A stretch of 64,000 nt of DNA from Ruminococcus sp. (GTDB taxonomy: Bacteria; Bacillota; Clostridia; Oscillospirales; Ruminococcaceae), in NCBI GenBank assembly GCA_029062165.1, contig JAIDQQ010000015.1, positions 1 through 64,000 of the forward strand. The letters run 5' to 3'. Position numbers and translations under genes: made by a program. The notes beneath the pieces were generated by a model. It was not told the origin of the DNA, did not search any database, and saw nothing but the letters and a program-made list of their open reading frames with translations. Positions 15,691 through 24,363 of the stretch are shown piece after piece (the stretch's first letter is position 1; the number at the start of each line of letters is the position of its first letter).

Positions 15691-16818
15691 ATGGTTACAG
15701 ATAAAAACACCAAGCAGGAAATACTTGACGAATATAAACGTCTCGTTGCCGAAGCTAAGGCTAAAAAAATAACCGTTCCGGCTGATGCAAAGGGCATTAC
15801 AAGCAAAAACAACAAGACCGAAATGCTTAATGCTGTCAGATTACTTGAAAATGCCGTTTCAGCTAAACCGGTTGTGGTAGTGGTTGATACTCCTGTGCCA
15901 CCTGCTCCGAAGTCAACTCCTGCACCAACTCCCACACCAAAACCGACACCAGCTCCGGAAAAAAATAAAAATACTGCTGTTACCGAACCGAAACCAAAGG
16001 AGGATAATGATTTGAGTTACTTGAATCAGGAAATCGTCGAAAAAATACAGGCTCTTGATACCGCAAAATCTCTTAAAAAGACCGAATATAATAACATTCT
16101 TGCAGTCGAACAGGAACTTGTAAAATTCGTTGAAATGATAAATAAAATGAAAACCGCCGGTCTTGTACAGGCTGAAACGCAGAAATCCGCAACCGAAAAA
16201 CAAACAGAAACTATCGAAAAAATGAAAGCCGATGCCGAAGAAGCTAACAAGGTTTTAATCGAACAGGCAGAAGAAAAACATACTCAACTTGAAACGGAAA
16301 TCGCCGAAAATAAAAAGAAACTCGAAAATGAACGTGCTGTAGAAGAAGAGGCTTACAGTTACAAAATAAGCGAGGAAAACAAAAAAGTTGATGACGCTTG
16401 GAGTGACGAAGTTGCTAAACGTGAAGAGGCTATAGCAGTAGTTGAGGAAAATATTTCCGCACTCAATGCCGAAATAGATTCAAAAGCCGTACTTAAATCT
16501 GAACTCGAAGCAAAACTCGCTGAACTTCCGGAACTCATTAAAAAGGCTCAGGAAGAGGGTGCAATCGCCAAAGAAAAAGAACTCGGCAGGGATTATGGTT
16601 ATAAATCGAGTAAGGCGAAAAAGGAAACCGAAAACAACGTACAGGCACTACAGGAAGAAATTGAAATGCTCCGTAAGGATTTCGAGGACGCACTCGCCGA
16701 AAAACAGGCGATTCAGGCTAAACTTGATAAGGCTTACGAACTCAATAACGCCCTCTATATGCAGACAGTACAGTCAACAGGTGGCGTAAAAATTCTTAAC
16801 AATTCCGATAAATCATAA
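15691..16818 (+). CDS. Coiled-coil protein B, paralog of A, with Pro-rich insert
   Basis: 375 aa. Residues about 1-55 form a small helical domain. A proline/threonine-rich linker (PAPKSTPAPTPTPKPTPAP) follows, then a long charged coiled coil, then the block KELGRDYGYK and the tail STGGVKILN shared with protein A. The shared block is also close at the DNA level, so the pair arose by duplication plus exchange of the N-terminal module. The protein appears cytoplasmic. The RBS AAAGGA is 13 nt from the ATG, which is long. The function is unknown; the pair may form a hetero-oligomer. Confidence 0.65.
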   Translation: MVTDKNTKQEILDEYKRLVAEAKAKKITVPADAKGITSKNNKTEMLNAVRLLENAVSAKPVVVVVDTPVPPAPKSTPAPTPTPKPTPAPEKNKNTAVTEPKPKEDNDLSYLNQEIVEKIQALDTAKSLKKTEYNNILAVEQELVKFVEMINKMKTAGLVQAETQKSATEKQTETIEKMKADAEEANKVLIEQAEEKHTQLETEIAENKKKLENERAVEEEAYSYKISEENKKVDDAWSDEVAKREEAIAVVEENISALNAEIDSKAVLKSELEAKLAELPELIKKAQEEGAIAKEKELGRDYGYKSSKAKKETENNVQALQEEIEMLRKDFEDALAEKQAIQAKLDKAYELNNALYMQTVQSTGGVKILNNSDKS

Positions 16819-16824
16819 AAAAAC

Positions 16825-16857
16825 AACTCCGGAACTTCTTACAGCTCCGGAGTTTTT
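16825..16857 (+). terminator. Terminator after the coiled-coil pair
   Basis: The 9-bp hairpin AACTCCGGA/TCCGGAGTT is followed by a T-run. The gene on the other side is convergent. Confidence 0.85.
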
Positions 16858-16876
16858 GTATTATGCGTGTTAAATT
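16852..16876. repeat. 25-bp sequence shared with 35612-35636
   Basis: GTTTTTGTATTATGCGTGTT plus AAATT is identical here and at 35612-35636. In both places it joins a terminator hairpin to the 3' end of a convergent minus-strand gene, and its last bases enter that gene's stop region. Confidence 0.8.
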
Positions 16877-19800
16877 ACTTTATGATAGCTTTTCGCATAG
16901 CAACGAGGTCAAAGACATCAAGTATGCCGTCGCCTGTGAGGTCACCGGCTTGCCAGTCAGGAAGAGTTACATTCTGTCCGAGAATCCATTTCTGAAGAAG
17001 TACGGCATCTTCGGTATTTACTTTGCCGTCCTTATTCAAATCGCCCTGTATGTCTGCTGGTTTTGTAGTAGTTGTAGTGGTAGTCGTCGTTGTTGTGGTT
17101 GGTTTGGTAGTCGTGGTTGTAGTAGTCTGTGACGGTAATGTATAGTCAACCGGAATAAGTTTCCATTTCTGACAGTTATTGTCGTTCCAAGTCCACTGCT
17201 GAACGTTCGCACCGGCTGTTTTATCGGCGTTAATTACTTCAACACATGACAGGTCTTTTGAAGAACGTGTAACAATAGTGTACGTACCGTCTTCATTGTC
17301 GACGAACTTGAAGTACTGGTTACTGGACTTCTGGAAATCGTTTATATAAATATTTGAACCGTCTTTAGCGTTATCGCACTGGAGCAGTAATTTACCGTCG
17401 CCGACACCGGAGTATACATAGTAATAACCCCAGTTTACTTCCTCGAAACGCCATACATTATGCGGAGCAGGCTTTGAAGTATCTGCACCCCACTGCTGAA
17501 CATTCGCACCGGCTTCTGCTTTACCGTCCTTTATTTCAAGGAACTGTCCGCTGTTTACGTTCTGAATCATGTAATTCTTAGATGTATCGAGTTTAGCACC
17601 GTCTTTTATGGTTATCTTTTCGACTGTCCATTTCTGGAAATCTGTTCCGTTATCCTTACTCTGTACGATATTCGCACCCGAACCCTTTGAATCGCCGTCG
17701 ACAGTCAGACAGCTTGCGTCTTTGGTTGACTTTGTAGCGATAGTATAAGTACCGTCGCCATTATCGAAAAATTTGAACTTCTGAGCATCTTTTTCATTTT
17801 TAGTCCATATTTCTATGTTTGTACCGTCAGCAGTTTTACCGGCGGTCAAATCGAGATAGTAAGTTTTGCCGTCGCCGACATATGAACGTATATAATAGTA
17901 ACCGTCACCAGCGTCTTGTAATTTCCATGTATTCTGTACGGCTTCACCGTCCGCACCCCATTGCTGAACGTTTGCACCGGCTTCAGCCTTAGCACCGTCT
18001 ACATCGAGATATAGACTGCTTCCGACGTTCTTAATCATATACTTGATACTTGTATCCATTACGGCGACTGTCTTAGTAGGTGTCGGAGTTGGTGGCGTTA
18101 CTACTGTACTACCACCATTATTTACGGTACACTTCGGGCGTTCCGGCATATCGTAACCAGTTCCCATGAAGAAACTTATATGTGGTGGCTGATTATATGC
18201 TGTATTCTGTGAGGAAACCTGTGAACGATAATGTGGGTCATGCATGAGGGTCTGTACTCTGTAATCCGTATCGTATGTTGTAGTGAATATTCTTATAGAC
18301 TTACTATCTGCGGAACGTACTATTAATTCTTCACGCCAGTCACCGAAAATATCGGCGGAAAGACATGGTGTACCTTTTGTATAATTACACGTATAATAGC
18401 CGTCAGTCTGCATAAGCTGTGTGATTTTACCGTTTTCTGTCATTTTGCTTATTTTTGCCGGCGAATCCGTAGAACCGTCGAGAATTTCACGTTCCAAATC
18501 GCCGTCCCAGTATGTCAGGAAGTTAATAGCCGGTCTGTTACAGGAAAGTGTTTCGCCCTTTACGTTCTTGACAGGTGTAGAATCATCTGTTTCTCTGTTA
18601 CCCCATAATTCCGCACCGGCATTACCAGCCCATACATTATCAGCACAACAACGTCCGGTATCGCCTGCACCGTCGTTATGGAAGATAATTTTTCCTGTAT
18701 CGCAGTCGATAAGCGATACACCATAAGGCTTATCTTCGTGACAAATCCACGCTTCGAGACCTTCATTAGTAGGGTCAAGGTCACCGACGTGCATAGCGTC
18801 ACCGTGTCCCTGATTGGTATTCCATAAGATTTTACCGTTATCGTCGATACAGGTAGAGCCGGTAATAATTTCCTGTTTGCCGTCGCCGTCGACGTCAGCA
18901 GCCATAGTATTATGATTACCGTCTCCCCAACCGGCTGAACTACTGCTTGTTCCGGTATCGAAATTCCACATCTTCACGAGTTTCTTGTTTTCTACCTTGT
19001 AAGCGGTAGCTGTCATTCTCGCATAGTAACCACGTCCGGTGACTACACAAGGGTGTACGCCGTCGAGATAGGCAGTAGTACCCCAGAATCTGTCAACACG
19101 ATTAGTTTTGTCACTTGTCTTACCCCATTTTGTAGTATCGCCTCTTGCGGGTTCGTAAGGTACAGTATCAAGTGCCTCACCGGTTGCACCGTCGAAGAGA
19201 GTATAGAACTCGTCGCCCTGTATGATAAAGCCGGAAGAATCACGGTAATCCTTAGAGGCATCACCGATTACTTTTCCAGTACCGTCAACAGTACCGTCAG
19301 CAGTTTTACAACACATTTCGGCTTTACCGTCTAAATCGTAATCGGCAACAAAGAATTGTGTATAGTGTGCACCGGCACGGATATTAACACCGAGGTCAAT
19401 TCTCCACAGACGCTTTCCGTTAAGTTTGTAACAGTCTATATATACCTTACCGGTCTTGCCTTTCTGTGAGTTGTCTTTGGAATCGGTCGGGTCCCATTTA
19501 AGAAACAGTTCGTATTCACCGTCACCGTCGACGTCGCCTACTGACATATCATTCGGAGTATGGTTTGAACTCGGCGGACTTAATTTTATGTCAAAATAAG
19601 GAGCGTCTGCCTGTATGGAACAGGTATCGCTTGTAAGAAGTGTTGAACCGTTATAGCACTCAACCTTATATACGGACTTTGCATTTCCGGACTTATCAAG
19701 GAAACAGGTTGCCCCTTTAGTAACGGAATTGTCCTTGTCAGTGCTTGTATAGATTAGTGTATTGTCACGATAGAGTTTGAAAACTGCGTTGTCGGGGTCA

Positions 19801-20003
19801 GTGGCGAGGAAACGCCAGTTTACGAGCATACCGGAGCCGGTATTAACTGCACTTATGCCCCTGTTGAGATACTCAACAACATTCGATTGTGTGTTATTTA
19901 CTTTCACTGCATTGGCGTAAGGTATCACGGAAAGACCGTTTAAAGCGGTCACCGACAGGACACCCGAAAGTAGTGCCGATAAAATTTTTTTCTTTCTGTG
20001 CAT
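16875..20003 (-). CDS. Secreted PL11 rhamnogalacturonan lyase with two ricin-type CBM13 domains and dockerin
   Basis: 1042 aa. A signal peptide spans about 1-32. The catalytic part (about 35-620) matches PL11 (YesW/YesX type) beta-propeller lyases. It has repeated calcium-type loops such as GDVDGDGEYE and ADYDLDGKAE, and NIRAGAHYTQ. PL11 enzymes cleave the rhamnose-galacturonate backbone of pectin rhamnogalacturonan I by beta-elimination. Two beta-trefoil lectin domains follow (about 650-935), each with the repeat GANVQQWGAD. A Thr-rich linker and a full type I dockerin (GDLNKDGKVN and GDLTGDGILD) end the protein, predicting a cell-surface pectin-degrading complex. RBS AGGAGG. Confidence 0.88.
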   Translation of the reverse strand: MHRKKKILSALLSGVLSVTALNGLSVIPYANAVKVNNTQSNVVEYLNRGISAVNTGSGMLVNWRFLATDPDNAVFKLYRDNTLIYTSTDKDNSVTKGATCFLDKSGNAKSVYKVECYNGSTLLTSDTCSIQADAPYFDIKLSPPSSNHTPNDMSVGDVDGDGEYELFLKWDPTDSKDNSQKGKTGKVYIDCYKLNGKRLWRIDLGVNIRAGAHYTQFFVADYDLDGKAEMCCKTADGTVDGTGKVIGDASKDYRDSSGFIIQGDEFYTLFDGATGEALDTVPYEPARGDTTKWGKTSDKTNRVDRFWGTTAYLDGVHPCVVTGRGYYARMTATAYKVENKKLVKMWNFDTGTSSSSAGWGDGNHNTMAADVDGDGKQEIITGSTCIDDNGKILWNTNQGHGDAMHVGDLDPTNEGLEAWICHEDKPYGVSLIDCDTGKIIFHNDGAGDTGRCCADNVWAGNAGAELWGNRETDDSTPVKNVKGETLSCNRPAINFLTYWDGDLEREILDGSTDSPAKISKMTENGKITQLMQTDGYYTCNYTKGTPCLSADIFGDWREELIVRSADSKSIRIFTTTYDTDYRVQTLMHDPHYRSQVSSQNTAYNQPPHISFFMGTGYDMPERPKCTVNNGGSTVVTPPTPTPTKTVAVMDTSIKYMIKNVGSSLYLDVDGAKAEAGANVQQWGADGEAVQNTWKLQDAGDGYYYIRSYVGDGKTYYLDLTAGKTADGTNIEIWTKNEKDAQKFKFFDNGDGTYTIATKSTKDASCLTVDGDSKGSGANIVQSKDNGTDFQKWTVEKITIKDGAKLDTSKNYMIQNVNSGQFLEIKDGKAEAGANVQQWGADTSKPAPHNVWRFEEVNWGYYYVYSGVGDGKLLLQCDNAKDGSNIYINDFQKSSNQYFKFVDNEDGTYTIVTRSSKDLSCVEVINADKTAGANVQQWTWNDNNCQKWKLIPVDYTLPSQTTTTTTTKPTTTTTTTTTTTTKPADIQGDLNKDGKVNTEDAVLLQKWILGQNVTLPDWQAGDLTGDGILDVFDLVAMRKAIIK

Positions 20004-20070
20004 AAGAAAACATTCCTCCTGTAAAAATTACTGAAAATTTATCCACAAACGCCTCAAATATAATGAATAT

Positions 20071-20099
20071 ATTATAACATACTTTTTACAGAATTTCAA
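20071..20099 (-). promoter_or_regulatory. Promoter of the PL11 lyase gene
   Basis: Minus-strand TTGAAA and TATAAT are separated by 17 nt. Confidence 0.75.
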
Positions 20100-20124
20100 T
20101 AGTTTCGGAAAAATATTTTATAAA

Positions 20125-21141
20125 TCAGTACGGGTCAACCATTTTGTGACTTATATAGGCATATCCCGAACCATAACTTATTTTATACCAGTAATTGTCA
20201 ATGAGGTCATAGACGTCATATACCTGACCTTGTTTGGCGTAACCGAGAACGTCATCACCCTCACAGATTTTAGGGTATCTGTTTATACACGCTGAACCTT
20301 TTGAAACCTTGACCTGTGAACATATAGACGGTGCAATTTCCGGAGATTTTCCGATTGCTATATAGCTTTTCGGAACATAACCTATTCTGTAGGACTGACT
20401 GCCGAAATCACGCCTTATGAAATACCAGTCATCTACAGTACCGAGTATTTCAACACCGCTGTCCTTATAGACCATGTATTTTACATCTTTGTAACTGTCG
20501 GAAGACGGTTCAGAGAATATATAACAACTCTCGACTATACAGTAACCTTCGTTTTTGTTTTCTACGTACTTCGGATAGGAAAGCGGTGTGGCGTACTTTA
20601 CCTGAAAATCGTCAAGGGCGAACTCTATATTTATAATATTTTCTATTTTGTTTTCTATTTTGTTTTCGATATTTATTCCCTGACTTCCGTTATCAATAGC
20701 CTGAACAGGTACAGCCGGAGTTTCTGCTTCTGCCTGCTCCTGTGCCTGTACTTTAGCCGGAGTTTCTGCCTGTGTAGGCGGTACAGTTTCAGCCGGAATC
20801 TCAACGGCAGAAAAGGAAATGTTATTCAATTCGACGTATCCTGTAAAACCATTTGCGGAGATATTAGCCCATTGTTGTTCTGAACGGTTGAAAATAACCT
20901 CGTCATTTGTGTAAAGTCTGCATAATACTGAACCGTTTTCGATACTGCTTTTCATTTCAACGTATTCCTCACCGTCCGGAATGACAATATACGCCGGTGT
21001 GGAAGCACTTTCATTATTCTGTACACTGTTTTCCTGTACGGAACTGTTTTCGCTGTCACCTAATATATTATCTATAAGCGGAAGTCTGCCACATGAAGTA
21101 AGTGTAGCTGTAAGACATAATAAAGCAATAAATTTTTTCAT
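20125..21141 (-). CDS. Lipoprotein with SH3-like repeats
   Basis: 338 aa. The lipobox LTSC lies at about residue 17. Three bacterial SH3-like segments can be seen: one near 60-110 (VLCRLYTNDEV...GYVELNN), one near 195-260 (YMVYKDSGVEILG...GYVPKSYI) and one at the C-terminus (ACINRYPKICEGDDVLG...YISHKMV). Between the first two is a Gln/Ala/Glu/Pro-rich linker and a short ENKIENKIENI repeat. It is probably anchored to the outer membrane face and binds wall components. The ATG at 21141 is chosen because GAGGTGAT precedes it. There is no clear operon partner. Confidence 0.75.
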   Translation of the reverse strand: MKKFIALLCLTATLTSCGRLPLIDNILGDSENSSVQENSVQNNESASTPAYIVIPDGEEYVEMKSSIENGSVLCRLYTNDEVIFNRSEQQWANISANGFTGYVELNNISFSAVEIPAETVPPTQAETPAKVQAQEQAEAETPAVPVQAIDNGSQGINIENKIENKIENIINIEFALDDFQVKYATPLSYPKYVENKNEGYCIVESCYIFSEPSSDSYKDVKYMVYKDSGVEILGTVDDWYFIRRDFGSQSYRIGYVPKSYIAIGKSPEIAPSICSQVKVSKGSACINRYPKICEGDDVLGYAKQGQVYDVYDLIDNYWYKISYGSGYAYISHKMVDPY

Positions 21142-21159
21142 AATAATCACCTCATAGAA

Positions 21160-21188
21160 ATTATATCATATTTTCCTTATAATTGCAA
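21160..21188 (-). promoter_or_regulatory. Promoter of the SH3 lipoprotein gene
   Basis: Minus-strand TTGCAA and TATAAT are separated by 17 nt. Confidence 0.8.
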
Positions 21189-21325
21189 TTGAAAATACGG
21201 AAAATTTATGTAAAAGTTGCAATCTGAAACAGATGTTTTGTCAGAATGCCGGATATTGACCGAAGTATGTTGACATTTTCTGTCATATATGATATGATAT
21301 AAAAAAGAACGTTTATATCATTTTT

Positions 21326-21787
21326 TCAGATTCCTGTATTTATTATCTGCCTGTTGAGTTTTTCGGCATAACGCACAGAACGATATGCACGGCTTCCGGC
21401 GGTGTGCTGGATACAGCATACTATAATATCGGAATTTTCAATCATAATCCGGTTGCGTATCTGTATGGCGGATTTAGGATATGCTTCAGCGGATTCCTTA
21501 CATATTTCAACCTCATTGTAACAGCACAGATAATTTTCTTTATGGTCACGGAAACCTGCTCTCATGTACGGAAGAACAAGTACTGTATATATATTGTTTT
21601 TCCCTGTGGCGATACGACTTACTACCGAAGATGCAAGCCAGTCAAATTCGCCCTCACGTCCGAAAAGAAATTTAACATAGTCGTGATTGTTTACTATGTC
21701 ATTGATTACAGAAAACAGTTTTTCTTCCACACCGGAAATATTTTCAACTTTCCTGTGTCCGAAAAAACTTACAGTACAGATATTCAT
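21326..21787 (-). CDS. SLOG-family (DUF1273/YpsA-like) protein
   Basis: 153 aa with a Rossmann-like SLOG architecture. It starts with the strand VSFFGHRKV, has GREGEFDWLAS after the second helix, and later SDIIVCCIQHTAGSRAYRSV, the usual nucleotide-loop region. SLOG proteins bind nucleotides or nucleotide-derived ligands, and many act as sensors or as parts of defence systems. This one has no fused effector. It has an AGGAGT RBS. The gene on its right is divergent and too close for a well-separated promoter. The role is unknown. Confidence 0.7.
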   Translation of the reverse strand: MNICTVSFFGHRKVENISGVEEKLFSVINDIVNNHDYVKFLFGREGEFDWLASSVVSRIATGKNNIYTVLVLPYMRAGFRDHKENYLCCYNEVEICKESAEAYPKSAIQIRNRIMIENSDIIVCCIQHTAGSRAYRSVRYAEKLNRQIINTGI

Positions 21788-21836
21788 AAAAAAATACTCC
21801 TTTTTATATTTGAAAATTTAAAAAATAGGTGATAAA

Positions 21837-22166
21837 ATGCCCAGACATGAATTTGGTATAATGCCGGAAACTCCGGAAAAACACAAGACTTACTATCAAT
21901 ACACACCTGAAAAATACAACTGTATTTCAATAAATGATGACTATATTCTTGAAATTCTTAAAGATTTAAATGAAATAAAATTTTACTGGGGTACTCTTGA
22001 CCGTCCGGAATGGAATATTTCATATTATGGAACTACACTTATTTCACCGGAATCCGCCGGAAAATTTCTTGAAAAAATATACGGTATACCTGATTTAAGT
22101 GACCTTGCAAATTTATTATGGAACGCCGTAAATGAAAATAAATTTGTAATTCATTACGGAATATGA
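21837..22166 (+). CDS. Conserved hypothetical protein, 109 aa
   Basis: A small soluble protein with a Pro/Tyr-rich N-terminus (MPRHEFGIMPETPEK) and alpha/beta remainder ending in KFVIHYGI. I recall similar small hypotheticals in clostridia but know no function. The size and composition would allow an immunity-type protein. RBS AGGTGAT. It precedes the DUF434 cluster on the same strand but is separated from it by an AT-rich repeat, so it may not belong to the operon. Confidence 0.6.
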   Translation: MPRHEFGIMPETPEKHKTYYQYTPEKYNCISINDDYILEILKDLNEIKFYWGTLDRPEWNISYYGTTLISPESAGKFLEKIYGIPDLSDLANLLWNAVNENKFVIHYGI

Positions 22167-22192
22167 AGTTATATTCATAAAAAAACACTCCT

Positions 22193-22265
22193 TATTCATA
22201 ATTAAGAATACATAATCAGAAACTTAAATAATTATGAATTATTAATTATGAATTATTAATTAATT
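22193..22265. repeat. AT-rich intergenic repeat (ATTCATAATTA / TAATTATGAAT family)
   Basis: The block contains ATTCATAATTAAGAAT on the left and two tandem copies of AATTATGAATTATT on the right, which can pair with the left part. Similar blocks lie at 23003-23045, 29470-29496, 30951-30967 and 42278-42453. No coding content is seen. Confidence 0.6.
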
Positions 22266-22282
22266 ATAAGGAGGTCAGCAAC

Positions 22283-23002
22283 ATGACTGAAGTAAAAAGA
22301 GGTTTTGTGCCTACAGATTCGGAAGATTTCAGCATTGAAAGTATAAACACCCTGCATACAGCCGGTGAAGACGTTTATTTTCTTCTCAACCGTGACTATC
22401 CTATAAAAAACGCTATAACTTTTGTAGGTAACCGCTATCAGCTATCCGAAAGGCAACGGACAGCACTTTCAAGGGTGGTATCGCCGGAAAAAAGTATAAT
22501 ATCACGTCGGGAACGTGAACTTTCTGCCGGTAAACTTTCCGGACAAACAGTACATATAGACGGATTCAATATAATAATAACTCTTGAAACAGCATTTTCC
22601 GGTTCAACGCTTTTCAGATGTATGGATAATACTATACGTGACCTCGCAGGTTTAAGGGGTTCATACCGTCTGATAGACAAGACGGACATAGCCCTTGAAG
22701 TCCTTGCAGACGCTCTCACGGAACTTGACGTATATAAAGCAGTTTTTTATCTTGATAAACCTGTTTCAAATTCCGGAAGACTTAAAAAGAAAATACTTGA
22801 TTCAATGTCAGGGAAAGCTTTTATAACGGAAGTCTATACGGAAAACGCCGTTGACCCTATTCTTGAAAATCTTGAAAACGTAATCACCGCTGATGCGATT
22901 ATCCTTGACAGGTGTAAAAGCTGGTTCAATATAAACGACTATATTCTTGAAAACAATGATTGCTGTCAGTGTATAGATATATGCAGAAACAGGAGGATAT
23001 AA
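22283..23002 (+). CDS. DUF434 / PIN-like domain protein (putative RNase)
   Basis: 239 aa. The N-terminal part (about 1-60) is the DUF434 signature, VYFLLNRDYPIKNAITFVGNRYQLSERQR. The rest resembles a PIN/NYN-like nuclease fold: HIDGFNIIITLE supplies the first acidic strand, YLDKPVSNSG a middle loop, and ITADAIILDRC the last acidic pair. Relatives are uncharacterised. Acidic residues placed this way suggest a metal-dependent RNase, but this is inference. It is followed by ATP-grasp, KptA and GNAT genes on the same strand. RBS AAGGAGG. Confidence 0.7.
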   Translation: MTEVKRGFVPTDSEDFSIESINTLHTAGEDVYFLLNRDYPIKNAITFVGNRYQLSERQRTALSRVVSPEKSIISRRERELSAGKLSGQTVHIDGFNIIITLETAFSGSTLFRCMDNTIRDLAGLRGSYRLIDKTDIALEVLADALTELDVYKAVFYLDKPVSNSGRLKKKILDSMSGKAFITEVYTENAVDPILENLENVITADAIILDRCKSWFNINDYILENNDCCQCIDICRNRRI

Positions 23003-23045
23003 TAATTAATAATTAACAATTAATAATTATGAATTATTAATTGTA
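23003..23045. repeat. AT-rich intergenic repeat
   Basis: This holds AATAATTAATAATTA and AATAATTATGAATTATTAATT, the same family as the block at 22193-22265. The two blocks flank the DUF434 gene. Confidence 0.55.
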
Positions 23046-23067
23046 CATTAACAGGAGGTAGACAGTT

Positions 23068-23805
23068 TTGAAAGTATATATACAATCCGGCAGAAACAAT
23101 ATACCACATAACTATAACTTCATGAACGCTTATCAGGGATTTTATGAAATGGGTTTTGAAACGGTAATGTTCAATGACGACGAAACACTATTGACAAGCC
23201 GTAAGGAAGATGTTATTGTAGGATACGTCGGAACAGTAAGGAAACGTCTTAATGATTTCGGGATTACCGCTCCGGAAATGGATTATCCCGAAGAACTTGA
23301 AAAATACCTCGGCAGAAAAATATGGTCTGCAAAAATGAACGATATAAATAATAATCCTGATAACTGGAATGTTTTCATAAAACCGGTTGAGGACAAACAG
23401 TTTACAGGAGTAGTTGTAAGGTCAGCAAAAGACCTTATAGGCTGTGGAATACAAGGTGTCAATCAGGATATTTACTGTTCGGAAGTTGTTGATTTTGTAT
23501 CGGAATGGAGATGTTTTGTAAGATACGGTAAAATTCTTAGCGTCCGGCATTATAAAGGCGACTGGCGAGTACATTACGATTACAGGGTTATAGAAAATGC
23601 CGTCCGAGAGTTTAAGACAGCTCCGGCAGGATACGCCATTGATTTTGGTCTGACCGCCGACGGAAGAACTTTACTGATTGAAGTAAATGACGGTTATGCT
23701 TTGGGATGTTATGGTCTCATGCATATCGACTATGCAAAACTTCTTTCGGCACGCTGGTCGGAACTTACCGGCACTACGGATGAATGTGCATTTGATATAT
23801 TTTAA
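23068..23805 (+). CDS. ATP-grasp protein (R2K-like clade)
   Basis: 245 aa. The pattern fits the small ATP-grasp family formerly called DUF4343. NVFIKPVEDKQFTG carries the ATP-binding lysine, SEWRCFVRYGKIL a central strand, AIDFGLTADGRTLLIEVNDGYALG the metal-binding Glu/Asn, and GLMHIDYAKLL closes the domain. Such enzymes ligate an amine to an acyl-phosphate, often modifying peptides or proteins. The start is a TTG with AGGAGG 9 nt upstream. It lies 12 nt upstream of kptA, which suggests a joint RNA- or protein-modification role. The substrate is unknown. Confidence 0.75.
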   Translation: MKVYIQSGRNNIPHNYNFMNAYQGFYEMGFETVMFNDDETLLTSRKEDVIVGYVGTVRKRLNDFGITAPEMDYPEELEKYLGRKIWSAKMNDINNNPDNWNVFIKPVEDKQFTGVVVRSAKDLIGCGIQGVNQDIYCSEVVDFVSEWRCFVRYGKILSVRHYKGDWRVHYDYRVIENAVREFKTAPAGYAIDFGLTADGRTLLIEVNDGYALGCYGLMHIDYAKLLSARWSELTGTTDECAFDIF

Positions 23806-23817
23806 GGAGATGTCCAT

Positions 23818-24363
23818 ATGAAATACACGTTACAGAAAACAAGTAAATTTCTTTCCCTGATACTCCGTCATAAACCGGAAGTAATCGGAATTGAACTCGA
23901 CAGAAACGGCTGGGCAGATGTCGTATCGCTTATAGACGGTGTTAATAAATCCGGAAAATATTTTCTTGATACGAACACTCTTGAAGAGATAGTCCGCACC
24001 GACGAAAAAGGACGTTACAGCTTCAACAGTGACCACACAAAAATAAGAGCCAATCAGGGACATTCAATAAAAGTTGACGTTGATTTGAAAAGATGTCCGC
24101 CACCGGAATATCTGTATCACGGTACGGCGGAAAAATATGTAAACTCCATAAATAAACAGGGTCTCATACCTAACGGCAGACTATATGTACATCTTTCGGA
24201 AGATGTCACAACCGCTGAAAAGGTAGGGAGCAGGCACGGAAAACCGGTCATATACAGAATACTTTCCGGCGAAATGTACAGACAGGGATATGATTTTTAT
24301 ATTTCCGCAAACGATGTATGGCTGGCGGATTTCGTACCGGTGAACTTTATCAAAAAATTATGA
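23818..24363 (+). CDS. kptA: RNA 2'-phosphotransferase KptA/Tpt1
   Basis: 181 aa, the full length of the family. Tpt1/KptA transfers the 2'-phosphate from a spliced or ligated RNA junction to NAD+, giving ADP-ribose 1'',2''-cyclic phosphate. Conserved features are visible: LILRHKPE (Arg-His), NGWADV, YHGT near residue 103, YVHLS and GSRHGKP. The N-terminal winged helix and the C-terminal ART fold are both present. Bacteria have no known tRNA splicing that makes this substrate, so the role is open; the PIN-like and ATP-grasp neighbours are of interest here. RBS AGGAGAT. Confidence 0.9.
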   Translation: MKYTLQKTSKFLSLILRHKPEVIGIELDRNGWADVVSLIDGVNKSGKYFLDTNTLEEIVRTDEKGRYSFNSDHTKIRANQGHSIKVDVDLKRCPPPEYLYHGTAEKYVNSINKQGLIPNGRLYVHLSEDVTTAEKVGSRHGKPVIYRILSGEMYRQGYDFYISANDVWLADFVPVNFIKKL

